A stretch of DNA of 64,000 bases. Source: JAMQPK01 sp963761975 (GTDB lineage Bacteria > Acidobacteriota > Vicinamibacteria > Vicinamibacterales > JAMQPK01). Below the pieces are notes generated by a model. That model was not told the origin of the DNA, did no database searches, and worked only from the letters and a program-made list of their open reading frames with translations. A program made the position numbers and the translations under genes. This document shows, one piece after another, positions 16,654 through 25,789 of the stretch (positions are counted from its first letter, which is position 1; the number at the start of each line of letters is the position of its first letter). Where the stretch lies: contig CAVXIR010000002.1 in NCBI GenBank assembly GCA_963761975.1, positions 682,001 to 746,000 on the forward strand. The letters are read 5' to 3'.

Positions 16654-19600
16654 CTACTCCAAAACGGTCTGGTGACAGAATTCTTCCAGTGCCGCATTGC
16701 GCCCGGATTCGTCAACCAGGGGGAATGTGCTCAGCACGTGCGCGAACTCGACCGCCGTGAGTCCGTAACACGCGGCGGCGAGCGCCTGGATTCGCACGTA
16801 ATCCCTCGCCGAAAACGTGTTCCTGAGCGAGTGCGACAACTCGACGATTTCTTCGAACACCGGTGAATCGGACAACGGCTTCGGGACGCGCAAGCCTTCG
16901 ACAGTTGCCGAGCCAAGATGGGTGGTCATGACTTGCCGCACGAGATAGTTGGCGACGTAGCTGTTGAGCATCGCGCAGAGAAACGCCTGGTCGTCTCCCG
17001 ATAGTCGCGTCTTCAGACAGAAGAGCGAATGTGTGGTGACGACGCCTGCCGGCAGCACGGCCGCAATCAGAGAAAGACGATTGGTCGAGCTTGCGACATC
17101 GCGATAGGTGAGCCGCGGGCGAGAGAACGTGGCTGCCGCGTCGAGGAGCGTTCGAGCGGTACGCACAGAGATTCGCATCGTGGCGCGCTCTGCATGAACG
17201 GAAAACGGTTCGATGTGCTTGCCTTCGAGTACCGGCATTCCCGTTTCACCCGAATGAAAGTGGATGCGGTCGTCGGTCGCGTTGAGCTCGCGGCCGAACC
17301 TGACGCTCCAGCCGCTCGTGGCGTCCAGCCGAGGGACGTCGTGGGCAATTCGCTCGACAATGCGCAAATCCGTCTCGGTTCGCAACTCGGGAATCGTGAG
17401 CCTTTCAGAATCGAGCGCCGTGATGAACGCAGGTGTCAGCGCGATTGGGTGCGATGGTGTGGCCTGGCGATCGCCGGCGTCCGGGATGGTCTCGAGCTCT
17501 GCCGCCTCGTCGATGCCGAACCGGCATGCGATGCGGCTCGTGGGTGCTCCCACCGTTGCGGTGCAGATGAGAAAACGGACGCTTCTGTGAATCGGGAAGA
17601 TGGCCCTGCGATTATCGAAGCCGGTGATCGTGTCGACATTGGCGCGGGCCAGCAGTTGGCGTCGAAGCGGTGCCGAGGTGTGATCGGTGGCGAAACCCGA
17701 CGGGAGAACGAGGCCGATGCGCCCGCCGCGTTTCGTCAATGCCAATGCCCGCTCGAGAAAAATCTGATAACGATTAATGTGCCCGGACGCCTGATGCCGA
17801 TACACGCCTGAGCTGCGAAAGAACGTCTTCTCGAGGCCGCCGGCGCGCAGCATGTCCCACGGAGGATTCCCCAGGACCGCGTCGAAGCCTCCGTTCGGTG
17901 ACGGCCGGCCCGCAGCGTCGAAGAACACTTCGGGGAACTCCAACGTCCAGTGGAAGAACTGGTGCGATCGAACGACCTGATCGGCCTCCTGCAGGATTGC
18001 CGTAGCCAGCCTTTCCGGAAGCTCGCATTGGCCAGAGGTGACCTTGTCGACGAGCGAGGCGAACACGGCCGGGTCTGGAGCCCGGCGCGCGTCCGGCCAC
18101 ATCCAGCAGGCGCACCAGAGATCCGCAACCGACTTCCAGTGTCGGGCTGCGCGCAATCGATCGAGGCGTTTCTCTTTCTCGCGCACGACCTCGGCTGTAT
18201 CGTCGCGCGTCTCGGCGAGCCATCGCCGCTCGGCAACGGCCTGCGCGAGTGCAGGCTCGAGATCTGCGTCGAGAAACAGGGGAGCCTCCGCGCGCCGTCC
18301 GGAGCTGGCGCCAGGCGGTTGCCGGGCCAGATCGACGGGTGATGCCCCGATCAGACTGTTGCCGCATACCAGGTGATGATCGAGAAACGTGAGCGGCTTG
18401 TTGGCCGACAATGTCGCCAGCCACAAGGACAGGCGAGCCAGTTGCACCGCCGTGGCGTTCAGGTCTACCCCAAAGAGGCACCGTTGCGCCACGAGACGCC
18501 TGAAAGACGCGCGGTCGGATTCATCGACGGCGCCTTCGTGGTAAATCCCTTCGACGACGAGCGCGCGTTCGTAGGCCCGCGCAAGATAGCGGCACGCCGA
18601 CACCAGAAACGCCGCGCTGCCCATCGCCGGGTCGACGATGCGAAGGTCGAGAATCTGCTCGCTGTCTCTGCCGTCGACAAGCGGATGCAGCGTGCGGCGG
18701 ACGACGAAATCGGTGATCGTCTGTGGCGTGTAGAACGAGCCGGTGGATTTGCGTATGTCCCCGCCTCTTCGAAGAACGATTCGATCTCGATCCGTTGCGG
18801 CGAAGGCAGGTTCGTAGTCGAGCACGCTTTCATAGACCGCGCCGAGCTGTTCGACGCCAAGGTCGCGATAGTCGATTCGCGTCCGTGGCGCCGTGCGTGC
18901 GGGTGTCGTGTCGTGATGACCTTCCACCCTCCCGTGGTGCCGGCGACCCGACCCTGTCGACGACAATGCAAGCAGCGCCCGGCGCGCGGATTCGTCGTCC
19001 ACTGCACACGTCTCGGCGATGGGAGAGCGTGCTGGCGAGAACAGGCGGCCATTGAACGGCGGCACGACGAGCCTTCCTGCGCGGCACCCCTTGTGCGCAA
19101 GTCGGGCAATGGCCTGGAGTGTTTCCCACAGGCCTCGTGCGGGTCCGCTGCGTTCCACGCGATCGCGCAGCGCTTCGACCGTGTAGCTGTCTCGATAGAG
19201 CGGGTGCCAATTTGGCACCAATCCCCTCGATTCCGCGAACATCAGGAACAAGAGGCGATAGACGATCGTCAGCGACTCGTCGAGTAAGTGATTGAGATTG
19301 TGCCGTCCGCACTTGTTGAGCGCGCCAAGCAGGCATTGAACAGCCTCGATGACGCCAAAGCGAAGCGATCGGCCGACAGCGTGTCCGTGTCGTGCTGACG
19401 ACTGAATCACTTGCACGACGAGCGGTGGCCCGACGTCGGTAGGCCGGAATGCCTCCTCTCGTAACAGGCCCCAGAACAGACCGAACGTCGCCGGGTGCTC
19501 GATCGTCTGCCGAAGGTCGAAGTGGACGTATGCGCGCGAGTAGGTCCTCACGGTGTCGATGAGGCGCCATTGATGGCCGTTTGTGCAGAAAACCCACGGT

Positions 19601-19971
19601 GCATCCAGACCAATGCCGCTGCGAACGGCTTCGCGCCACAAGTTGTCGAGCGAGGTGTTCCACGTCGTCGCGAAGAGGACGAGACGGTTGCTGCCGCATT
19701 GCAGGATCGCGTGTCGAGTGTCGTGTCCTTCGCTGCGGCTCGTTTCGACGGTAAAGCCGAGGCGTTCGGCAAGCGGGGCGGCGGTCGTGTCCCACACCGC
19801 TCGCACACTCGACGCCGGTCCGAGCTGTGAACATTCAGCGTGCCACCATCGCGCGAGTGATTGATGTGCCGCGCCAAGCGAGGCTTCGCCGAGCCGGCCC
19901 GCGAACTCCTCGGGCAGAATTCGCTCGGCGAAATGATGCGTGATCAGCGATCCGCTCAGACCGATCAGCAT
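16654..19971 (-). CDS. Eco57I/PglX-like N6-adenine DNA methyltransferase
   Basis: About 1105 residues. The SAM-binding motif I is DPAMGSAAFLVSACRYLA (about residue 430), followed by FGVDLNATAVQLARLSLWLA and the catalytic FDAVLGNPPWDML (NPPW) of N6-adenine methylases. The large C-terminal part (MPVLEGKHIEPF, YRDVAS, FLCAMLNSYVANYLVRQV) looks like a target-recognition domain. The N-terminal domain resembles that of type IIG enzymes and PglX, but where a nuclease core would be expected I see no D-x(n)-(D/E)xK. ATG 19971 is used; a frame upstream to 20169 is only the shadow of the helicase end. The 7-nt overlap ATGCTGA with the helicase gene indicates translational coupling. Confidence 0.85.
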   Translation of the reverse strand: MLIGLSGSLITHHFAERILPEEFAGRLGEASLGAAHQSLARWWHAECSQLGPASSVRAVWDTTAAPLAERLGFTVETSRSEGHDTRHAILQCGSNRLVLFATTWNTSLDNLWREAVRSGIGLDAPWVFCTNGHQWRLIDTVRTYSRAYVHFDLRQTIEHPATFGLFWGLLREEAFRPTDVGPPLVVQVIQSSARHGHAVGRSLRFGVIEAVQCLLGALNKCGRHNLNHLLDESLTIVYRLLFLMFAESRGLVPNWHPLYRDSYTVEALRDRVERSGPARGLWETLQAIARLAHKGCRAGRLVVPPFNGRLFSPARSPIAETCAVDDESARRALLALSSTGSGRRHHGRVEGHHDTTPARTAPRTRIDYRDLGVEQLGAVYESVLDYEPAFAATDRDRIVLRRGGDIRKSTGSFYTPQTITDFVVRRTLHPLVDGRDSEQILDLRIVDPAMGSAAFLVSACRYLARAYERALVVEGIYHEGAVDESDRASFRRLVAQRCLFGVDLNATAVQLARLSLWLATLSANKPLTFLDHHLVCGNSLIGASPVDLARQPPGASSGRRAEAPLFLDADLEPALAQAVAERRWLAETRDDTAEVVREKEKRLDRLRAARHWKSVADLWCACWMWPDARRAPDPAVFASLVDKVTSGQCELPERLATAILQEADQVVRSHQFFHWTLEFPEVFFDAAGRPSPNGGFDAVLGNPPWDMLRAGGLEKTFFRSSGVYRHQASGHINRYQIFLERALALTKRGGRIGLVLPSGFATDHTSAPLRRQLLARANVDTITGFDNRRAIFPIHRSVRFLICTATVGAPTSRIACRFGIDEAAELETIPDAGDRQATPSHPIALTPAFITALDSERLTIPELRTETDLRIVERIAHDVPRLDATSGWSVRFGRELNATDDRIHFHSGETGMPVLEGKHIEPFSVHAERATMRISVRTARTLLDAAATFSRPRLTYRDVASSTNRLSLIAAVLPAGVVTTHSLFCLKTRLSGDDQAFLCAMLNSYVANYLVRQVMTTHLGSATVEGLRVPKPLSDSPVFEEIVELSHSLRNTFSARDYVRIQALAAACYGLTAVEFAHVLSTFPLVDESGRNAALEEFCHQTVLE

Positions 19972-22367
19972 GGCTCTACCGGTCCGAAGCCGATGAGAAG
20001 TAGCGCGACCTCGGGATCGTGCGCCAGGCACACCCGCACGCCGGCCTCGAGGAGGTTCGTGTGAGCGTCGCTTTCGCTCTGGATGGCACCTTCGCGTTGC
20101 CGTACGTCGAGATGGCGCTTCACGGCTCGGGCATCGAATAACCCGGCCTGCACGAGTGTCGGCGCGCACGAAGATTGAGTGATTCTGCGTTCGCGATCGA
20201 TCGCGCGAGCCGCTTTCTCGGTCGATTCAAGTCCGATTGCCCTCTCTCGATGACGGGCATGTTCAGTGGCCACCCGAACGAGATCGGGCTGGATCGTCGC
20301 CAGAAGCGCTTTGGCCGTCGCGCGAACCTCTCGGCGTCTGAGTCGTCGTGTCGATTTCTCGAGCGGAACGCCAATCGGCAAGAGCGTGTTTTCGATTAAT
20401 CGGCCTGCACGCGTCACCAGCCGTACGCGCATGAAGGCGATCAAGTACGAACGTCGACCGCGCGTTGGCCCCGTCGCCCGGGGTCTCAATGCCGTGACGG
20501 CCAACAGGAATTCCGGGGTATCCGCGCGTGCCAACGCGGTCGTGCGCGCCTCCGCAATGCGTCGCCCCTCGGCCTTGGAGGCTTCGCGCAGATCGATGGC
20601 TGTCGTATGAGCTCTCTCTGGAGCCTGCCGCGGAGCGGGTTCAGATCGGTTGATGACGCATGCCGCAAGCTCGATTTCGCTCATCTGAATGCGCTGGAGC
20701 CGCCGCTGCAGCCGCGCCAGCACATCGCCCTCCGCCGTACCGGCTGCAAACAGATTGATGGCGTGCACGATGCGAGTCTGGCCGATCCGATCGACCCGCC
20801 CGACGCGCTGCTCGAGCCGAATCGGGTTCCACGGCAGCTCCAGGTTGATGACGAGGCGACAGTTGCCTTGCAGGTTCAGCCCCTCCGAGCCCGCGTCGGT
20901 TGCGAGCAGGAGATCCGCGGCGCCGCTCGTGAACGCGACGACCGCGTTCCGCCGTTCCTGAGCTGAAAGGCCGCCATGCAGCTTCGTGATTCGTCGAAGG
21001 CCCCCGACGGCCGACGCAATCGTTTCGAGCGTGTCGCGGTATTCAGTAAAAACGATGATGGGTTCGTCGATTCGCCGCACGATCCTCCGCAGCACGTGCA
21101 GTTTTCGTTCGTCGGCCTGAGCACGACGCGCACGCGCGATGAGACGCTGGAGCAGCGCACGTTCATCCTCAACCCGCTCGAACGCCGGTCGCACCGGAAA
21201 CAGCGGTTCGTCGGAAGGGTCGTGGCCGCAATCGAATGGCAATACCGGCTGCGCGGGGGAATCGATTTGGCTGACCAGACCCGCCATGCGGCGTTCAAGC
21301 GATACGACGAGTGAACGCGCGCTCGAAAACGCGCGCTTCGCGAGCACCATGGCGACCAGTTGTGCGTCGTGCCTGCCTGCGTCCCGTCCAATCTGCCAGA
21401 GTTGCGTCAGATATTCGTCGAGCGTGCGATGCATCGCTAACGTATCGGGCGTCGGTTGCACCGCGAGCAGATGTGCGCGGCGGGTCCGTGAAAGCTCCAC
21501 CTGTTTTCGCGTCCGGCGGAACAGCAGGATCGCATCCCGATCGTCGAGCTGTCCGAGACCGCACATCGCGCGGTAGGCCTGGTCGTCGCCCGCGTGCGGT
21601 GTGGCGGTGACCAGCACGACGTGTCGTGCCCTGGCCGTAATTTTTTGCACCGCTTCGTGCCGCAGGGCTGCAATCGCCGCCTGATGCGCTTCGTCGACGA
21701 TGACGAGATCCCACAATTCGGCGGCCAACGCGCGCAGGACTTCGGGTTGTTTGATGAAATCGATCGACGTGATGGCGACAGCTTCGATGGTCCATGGATT
21801 GACGTCGAAGGGGAGAGAGCCGGCGAGCGCGGAAAGTGTTGCCGCGTCGATGACGGCCGATCGAATCTCGAACCGGCGGCACAGCTCATCGGCCCACTGC
21901 TGCCGCAGTCCGGATGGTGTCAGGATGAGCGCGCGATTGCACCAGCCACGCTGTCGCAGCTCGGCGAGCATCAGCCCCGCTTGAATCGTCTTGCCCAGAC
22001 CGACCTCGTCCGCCAGAAGAAATCTCGACGCGCGTCCGTGAATCAGCGCGAGTGCCGGCTCGAGCTGGAATGGGAGAATGTCGATGGCGGCCCGCTCAGC
22101 CGCGCGCAGTTGCCCGTGAATGCGCCGTTCGGACAGATGCGCGCGCAAGTGGTACGCCCATTGCCGCGGCGTGACGGCTCGAATTCGAGGTGCTCGATTT
22201 GAGATGACCGGCCGGTCGAAAGGCACGAACAGCGTGCAGCGATGAGGCTCGCCAGCGCGATTCAGCCGCGAAAGGTCGAGCTGCGTGACATCGTCAAATG
22301 CCGTGGCCTCTTCAACGACCCATCGCTCCCCCCGCACAATGACGCGGTCGCCGGCTGTAAACCGCAC
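19965..22367 (-). CDS. SNF2/RapA-like superfamily 2 helicase
   Basis: 800 residues with a complete SF2 motor: Walker A in LLADEVGLGKTIQAGLMLAE (about residue 120), VIVDEAH (DEAH box), VTATPH, then the C-terminal RecA lobe with FTEYRDTLETIA, LLATDAGSEGLNLQG and LEQRVGRVDRIGQT. The start is GTG 22367, with AAAGGGA upstream. It is the first gene of a two-gene unit with the methylase. SNF2-type helicase plus Eco57I-type methylase is also the drmD/drmMI combination of class 1 DISARM, but no drmA, drmB or drmC is present nearby. A phage-defence role is inferred from the pairing, not proven. Confidence 0.85.
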   Translation of the reverse strand: MRFTAGDRVIVRGERWVVEEATAFDDVTQLDLSRLNRAGEPHRCTLFVPFDRPVISNRAPRIRAVTPRQWAYHLRAHLSERRIHGQLRAAERAAIDILPFQLEPALALIHGRASRFLLADEVGLGKTIQAGLMLAELRQRGWCNRALILTPSGLRQQWADELCRRFEIRSAVIDAATLSALAGSLPFDVNPWTIEAVAITSIDFIKQPEVLRALAAELWDLVIVDEAHQAAIAALRHEAVQKITARARHVVLVTATPHAGDDQAYRAMCGLGQLDDRDAILLFRRTRKQVELSRTRRAHLLAVQPTPDTLAMHRTLDEYLTQLWQIGRDAGRHDAQLVAMVLAKRAFSSARSLVVSLERRMAGLVSQIDSPAQPVLPFDCGHDPSDEPLFPVRPAFERVEDERALLQRLIARARRAQADERKLHVLRRIVRRIDEPIIVFTEYRDTLETIASAVGGLRRITKLHGGLSAQERRNAVVAFTSGAADLLLATDAGSEGLNLQGNCRLVINLELPWNPIRLEQRVGRVDRIGQTRIVHAINLFAAGTAEGDVLARLQRRLQRIQMSEIELAACVINRSEPAPRQAPERAHTTAIDLREASKAEGRRIAEARTTALARADTPEFLLAVTALRPRATGPTRGRRSYLIAFMRVRLVTRAGRLIENTLLPIGVPLEKSTRRLRRREVRATAKALLATIQPDLVRVATEHARHRERAIGLESTEKAARAIDRERRITQSSCAPTLVQAGLFDARAVKRHLDVRQREGAIQSESDAHTNLLEAGVRVCLAHDPEVALLLIGFGPVEPC

Positions 22368-22464
22368 GCGTCCCTTTTGGCAACGCGCGTGCCGGGAGGG
22401 AGAACAACGTCCGGTGACGCAGGATCCGCAGAAAAACGAACAAAAGATGAGGATCCTTGTGTCT

Positions 22465-22734
22465 TTACGGTTTCAGGATCGCAGTTGTTGCGCCCAGATG
22501 CGACGCCGTGTCGTCAAAAAATTCAACCACCAGGGCGTGGCGTTCGAGTACCTGCTGCACGATGCCGCGCTGCACGCCGCGACCGCGTCCGTGAATGAGT
22601 CGAACCTCACGCACTCCGGCGGCGTACGCTTCGTTGAGATACTCTTCCACGACCGATGGGATGTCTCGAGGGGCGAAGGCATGGAGATCGAGTACGCTTT
22701 CGATCGGAATACGCAGAGGGTCTTGATCGTGCAT
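22465..22734 (-). CDS. Small Smr-domain protein
   Basis: 89 residues consisting almost entirely of one Smr domain. LDLHAF corresponds to the DLHG motif and LIHGRGRGVQRGIV to the HGxG motif, with a C-terminal GATTAILK strand. Smr domains are nucleic-acid nicking or binding modules, found alone or at the C terminus of MutS2. Here it is a stand-alone protein, and the Gly of DLHG is Ala. It lies between QueF and the helicase on the same strand, 97 nt before the helicase start. Confidence 0.8.
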   Translation of the reverse strand: MHDQDPLRIPIESVLDLHAFAPRDIPSVVEEYLNEAYAAGVREVRLIHGRGRGVQRGIVQQVLERHALVVEFFDDTASHLGATTAILKP

Positions 22735-22765
22735 GTGGTAGTGGCTGCTCAGTTGGCGCGGCGTT

Positions 22766-23128
22766 TCAGCCGCGCACTCCTGCGGGCATTTCGTAGCGGG
22801 CCGTCACTTCGGTTTTGATGCCGCCGCGCACAGAAAAGTCACCGACGACCGTCATGCGACGCGGCCGGCACGCGGCAACGAGATCGTCGAGGATCTGGTT
22901 TGTGACGTGTTCGTAAAAAATGCCCTTGTTGCGGAATTCGACCAGATAGTACTTGAGGGCTCTCAATTCAATACACAGCCGATCGGGTACGTAGGTGATG
23001 CGAATCTCACCGAAGTCGGGGAGTCCGGTTTTCGGACAAACCGATGTGAACTCAGGACATCGGATGGCGATCTCGTAGTCGCGGTTCGGCTGCGGGTTGG
23101 GAAATGTCTCGAGGGTTGTGCTTGACAT
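22766..23128 (-). CDS. queF: NADPH-dependent 7-cyano-7-deazaguanine reductase
   Basis: 120 residues of the short, unimodular QueF type. QueF reduces preQ0 to preQ1, the last free-base step before queuosine insertion into tRNA. The nucleophilic Cys is in TSVCPKTGLPDFGEI (about residue 31), with the Asp of PDFG. The QueF substrate motif appears as ELRALKYYLVEFRNKGIF, followed by EHVTNQILDDL. ATG 23128 is preferred to an upstream TTG at 23134. No other queuosine gene is in the window, so the pathway is completed elsewhere. Placement next to a methylase-helicase pair is probably coincidental. Confidence 0.9.
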   Translation of the reverse strand: MSSTTLETFPNPQPNRDYEIAIRCPEFTSVCPKTGLPDFGEIRITYVPDRLCIELRALKYYLVEFRNKGIFYEHVTNQILDDLVAACRPRRMTVVGDFSVRGGIKTEVTARYEMPAGVRG

Positions 23129-23185
23129 GATCAAAAAATTCTAGCATCCATGGGCCTAAATACGCTGATTCCGCGCCTGTCACAT

Positions 23186-23214
23186 TTGACACCATGGGAC
23201 GCGCGCGCTAGGAT
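23186..23214 (+). promoter_or_regulatory. Predicted sigma-70 promoter of the HU-like gene
   Basis: A perfect TTGACA (23186-23191) is followed after 17 bp by TAGGAT (23209-23214). Transcription would start near 23221 and give a leader of about 85 nt before the HU start at 23307. Confidence 0.6.
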
Positions 23215-23306
23215 ACGGCGTTTTTTTCAAATCGTAATCCGCGACTGCCCAAGCGCGCACCGGCATTCGCGGCCTTACCACGCGCGCTCAAGTCAGGGGG
23301 ACGCCG

Positions 23307-23606
23307 ATGGCGGACGCCCGTAGGATGGGCAAGTCGGAACTCTTCTCACACTTCGCCGAGCGGTTCGAAGTGAAGCGGACGCAGGCTCGCGAGTTTTTTG
23401 ATGAGCTCACGACGCTGGCTGAGAAGGAATTGAAGCGGTCGGGCGAATTCGTGCTGCCCGGAATGGTGAAGTTGGTCAAGCAACATCGCAAGGCCCGAAT
23501 GGGACGGAATCCCGCGACTGGCGAAGCGATCAAGATCCCGGCAAAAACCGTCGTCAAAGCCAGGATCGCCAAGCAGCTGAAAGACGCCGTCCTGCCGCGC
23601 AAGTAG
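23307..23606 (+). CDS. HU/IHF-family DNA-binding protein
   Basis: 99 residues with the HU fold: N-terminal helices (MGKSELFSHFAERFEVKRTQ; AREFFDELTTLAEKELKRSG), the three-stranded sheet starting FVLPGMVKLVKQHRKARMGR, and the arm with NPATGEAIKIPAKTVVKARI, where the family's intercalating Pro lies in NPATGE. The C-terminal helix AKQLKDAVLPRK is basic. It is a nucleoid-associated, DNA-bending protein. The start ATG 23307 has GGGGGA upstream; a second in-frame ATG is at 23325. An IHF-like bend would be needed at the sigma-54 promoter described at 29.1 kb, but a link is only speculative. Confidence 0.85.
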   Translation: MADARRMGKSELFSHFAERFEVKRTQAREFFDELTTLAEKELKRSGEFVLPGMVKLVKQHRKARMGRNPATGEAIKIPAKTVVKARIAKQLKDAVLPRK

Positions 23607-23624
23607 CGAGGCACGGAAAGAACA

Positions 23625-23656
23625 GAGGACACAGAGAGCTCCCCCTCTGTGTTCTC
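23625..23656. terminator. Bidirectional hairpin after the HU-like gene
   Basis: GAGGACACAGAG (23625-23636) and CTCTGTGTTCTC (23645-23656) pair over 12 bp with one G-T wobble around an 8-nt loop. It lies between the convergent HU gene and the 80-residue ORF. There is no clear T-run, so termination is only likely from position and stem strength. Confidence 0.4.
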
Positions 23657-23683
23657 CGTAGCACCCATCGCGCGCCGTCCGAC

Positions 23684-23926
23684 TCAGGCGGCGTCGTGAC
23701 GCGCGAGCATCCGGCTGTAAATCGTGGCCGGCATCAGCCGCGCCACTCGCCACTCCAGATCTCCCAGCGAGCTGCCATCGACAATGATGCGATCGCCGGG
23801 GCCGAGCACCAGCTCGGAGCTGTACCTCTGTGTCCCGCGCGGGGTGGTGTCCTGGAAATACATGATGGTGTAGGCCCGTCCTTCAACTTCGATGGCGTCC
23901 GTTTTGACGAGCGTTCGCGAGACCAT
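23684..23926 (-). CDS. Small protein of unknown function (80 aa)
   Basis: 80 residues beginning MVSRTLVKTDAIEVEGRAYT. The ATG at 23926 has an excellent AAAGGAGGG ribosome site 4-5 nt upstream; the longer frame to 24037 overlaps the kinase 3' end and is Arg/Pro-rich. The predicted fold is mostly beta (YTIMYFQDTTPRGTQRYSSE, LGPGDRIIVDGSSLGDLEWR) with a C-terminal helix (VARLMPATIYSRMLARHD). It has no signal peptide and I cannot assign a family. It lies downstream of the sensor kinase on the same strand, about 107 nt after its stop, and may be its last operon member. Confidence 0.65.
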   Translation of the reverse strand: MVSRTLVKTDAIEVEGRAYTIMYFQDTTPRGTQRYSSELVLGPGDRIIVDGSSLGDLEWRVARLMPATIYSRMLARHDAA

Positions 23927-24033
23927 GTGCCCTCCTTTGTTCAGTTGTCGTGGGGGCCCACCCCCACGACCTGTACCTCGCGACCTTTGGTCGCTCGGCG
24001 GTGTTCGCGGCAACCGGCGTCGCCGCGTCTTTC

Positions 24034-25789
24034 TCACCCTGCGGCGGCGGCGACGGCCACCGGCCGTTTCGCCACGGGGAAGCGCATCGTAAACGTCGTG
24101 CCCTTGCCGAGCTCGCTGGCGACGATAATCGTGCCGTCGAGCTGTTCGACGATGCGCTTGGTAATGGCCAGTCCGAGGCCGAGGCCCCGCTTTTTCGTGG
24201 TCACGAAATCATCGAAGATGGCGCCGAGGCGCTCTGCCGGAATGCCCGAGCCCGTGTCGGTGACGGCCACTTCCACCTGATCGCAATCCCTCACGGTGGC
24301 AATCGTGACGCGGCCGCCGGCCTGCGTCGCCTGAATGGCGTTGGTGAGGAGATTGCGGTACACGCGGCCGAGCGCGAACACATCGCCGTCGATGACGACC
24401 GGCTCGGACGCGAACTTCGACTCGAGCGCGATGCCCGACTCCTCCGCGAAGACGCGCATCGACTCGACGATGTCGGCGACCGATCGGTTCATGTCGAGCG
24501 GGAAGCGCTCGACCGGTGCCGGCCGGGCGACGTTGCGCAGGTCGTCAAGCACCCGCTTCAGCGTGTCGATCTCGCGGTCGATCGTGCGCGTGAAAGTCTG
24601 GCGGTACTCCGGGTCGTCGAAGACGCGCACGATCAGCTTGCAGCTGTTGCCGATGTTCTGAACCGGGTGCGACAGATCGTGCACGAGACCGGCCGCCATG
24701 CGGCCGAACATCGCCTGCCGTTCTTTCTTTCGCACGTCCTCGGTGAGCTCGACGAGCTTGTCGGCCATGCTGTTGAAGGCATCGCCCAGCTGGCGGAACT
24801 CGTCTCTGGACGTAATGGTGACGCGCTCCTCGAGGCGGCCTTCGGCCACGGCGTGGGTGCCGCGCATGAGCTCGAAAATCGGCCGGATGAACGATCGGCC
24901 GAAGAAATAGCCGACGCTGACGGTGACGAGCAGTGCGAGGCCGATGATGAACATGAGCTGGCGCGTCAGCTGGTCGGCGAGGGCGTATGCTTCCTCGCGC
25001 GGCTGCTCAACCATGACGGTCCAGCCGAGCGGTTTGAGCGAGGCCGCAACGCCCAGCATCTGGACACCGTTGTCGGTCCGCGTACTCAAGTGACGCCGTG
25101 GGGCTCTCTTGTTGACCATACACTAGGCGCACGAGCGGCTGCGTCGCGAGGTTGTCACCCCGCGCCACTCGCGGCTTTTCGTTCGAGTTGCCATGAGCGA
25201 TGAGCTGCCCGTTGTTCGCGACGACGAGCGCATACCCTTGCTCACCCACGCGGATCCGATCGACCATCCGCCACATTTCTTCCAAGCTGATCTCGCCGAC
25301 GAGAGATCCTGCGCTCTGGCCAAGTTGTGTCAATCTGATGCCGATGACCGCTCGAGGTAGAAAGTCATCGTCAATTCCTATGGGTGAGAGAGTGACGTTG
25401 GACCCGAAGGGCGTGCCGGATTGCGGAAACTGCAGTGTGGATTCGCCGACGCGGCTCGACGCGAGCTGTGTGCCCGCTGCGTCGTACAGTGTGACCTCTC
25501 GGAATTCCGGGAAATCCAGCACTGCTGTCTTCAGAATGCGATCCTGTTGCCATCGCTGTAGATTTGTGTTTTCGAGATTTCCTGCGATTGACTGCAAAAT
25601 GTCGACATTCGTTTGTACGTAAAGGTTGATTTGTTCGGCAACTTGCCGCGCGACATTAACGTTGCCTGTGATCACGGAGCGCCTGGTCGCATCTCTCAGC
25701 GAATAAATCGATACGGCTCCGTAAACCAAAAGTGGCAGGATGCCGGCGGCAGCAAGTAGGAAGACGAAACGCGAAGTGATCCGCCTCAA
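24034..25789 (-). pseudogene. CACHE-HAMP sensor histidine kinase, frameshifted as read
   Basis: Two overlapping minus frames make one kinase of about 580 residues. The N-terminal frame (from 25789) has a membrane helix (FVFLLAAAGILPLLVYGAVS) and an extracytoplasmic double-CACHE sensor (VTLYDAAGTQLASSRVGES ... GEQGYALVVANNGQLIAHGN). The second frame resumes near 25080 with TDNGVQMLGVAASLKPLGW, then a second membrane helix (FIIGLALLVTVSVGYFFG), HAMP, the phospho-acceptor His in AGLVHDLSHPVQNIGNS, the N box (NLLTNAIQA) and DTGSGIP/GLGLGLA. A single indel between about 25075 and 25110 breaks the frame. Its ATG overlaps the stop of the binding-protein pseudogene (ATGA). The neighbouring NtrC-type regulator is the probable partner. 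Confidence 0.75.

Noticed and set aside
19972..20169. N-terminal extension of the methylase
   Set aside because: Overlaps the helicase in another frame and is Arg-rich; ATG 19971 gives the expected N terminus and a coupled overlap.
22766..23128. queF as part of a 7-deazaguanine DNA modification (Dpd) system with the nearby helicase
   Set aside because: No DpdA-type transglycosylase or other dpd gene is present; the adjacent pair is an adenine methylase plus helicase, and the QueF is an ordinary tRNA-pathway form.
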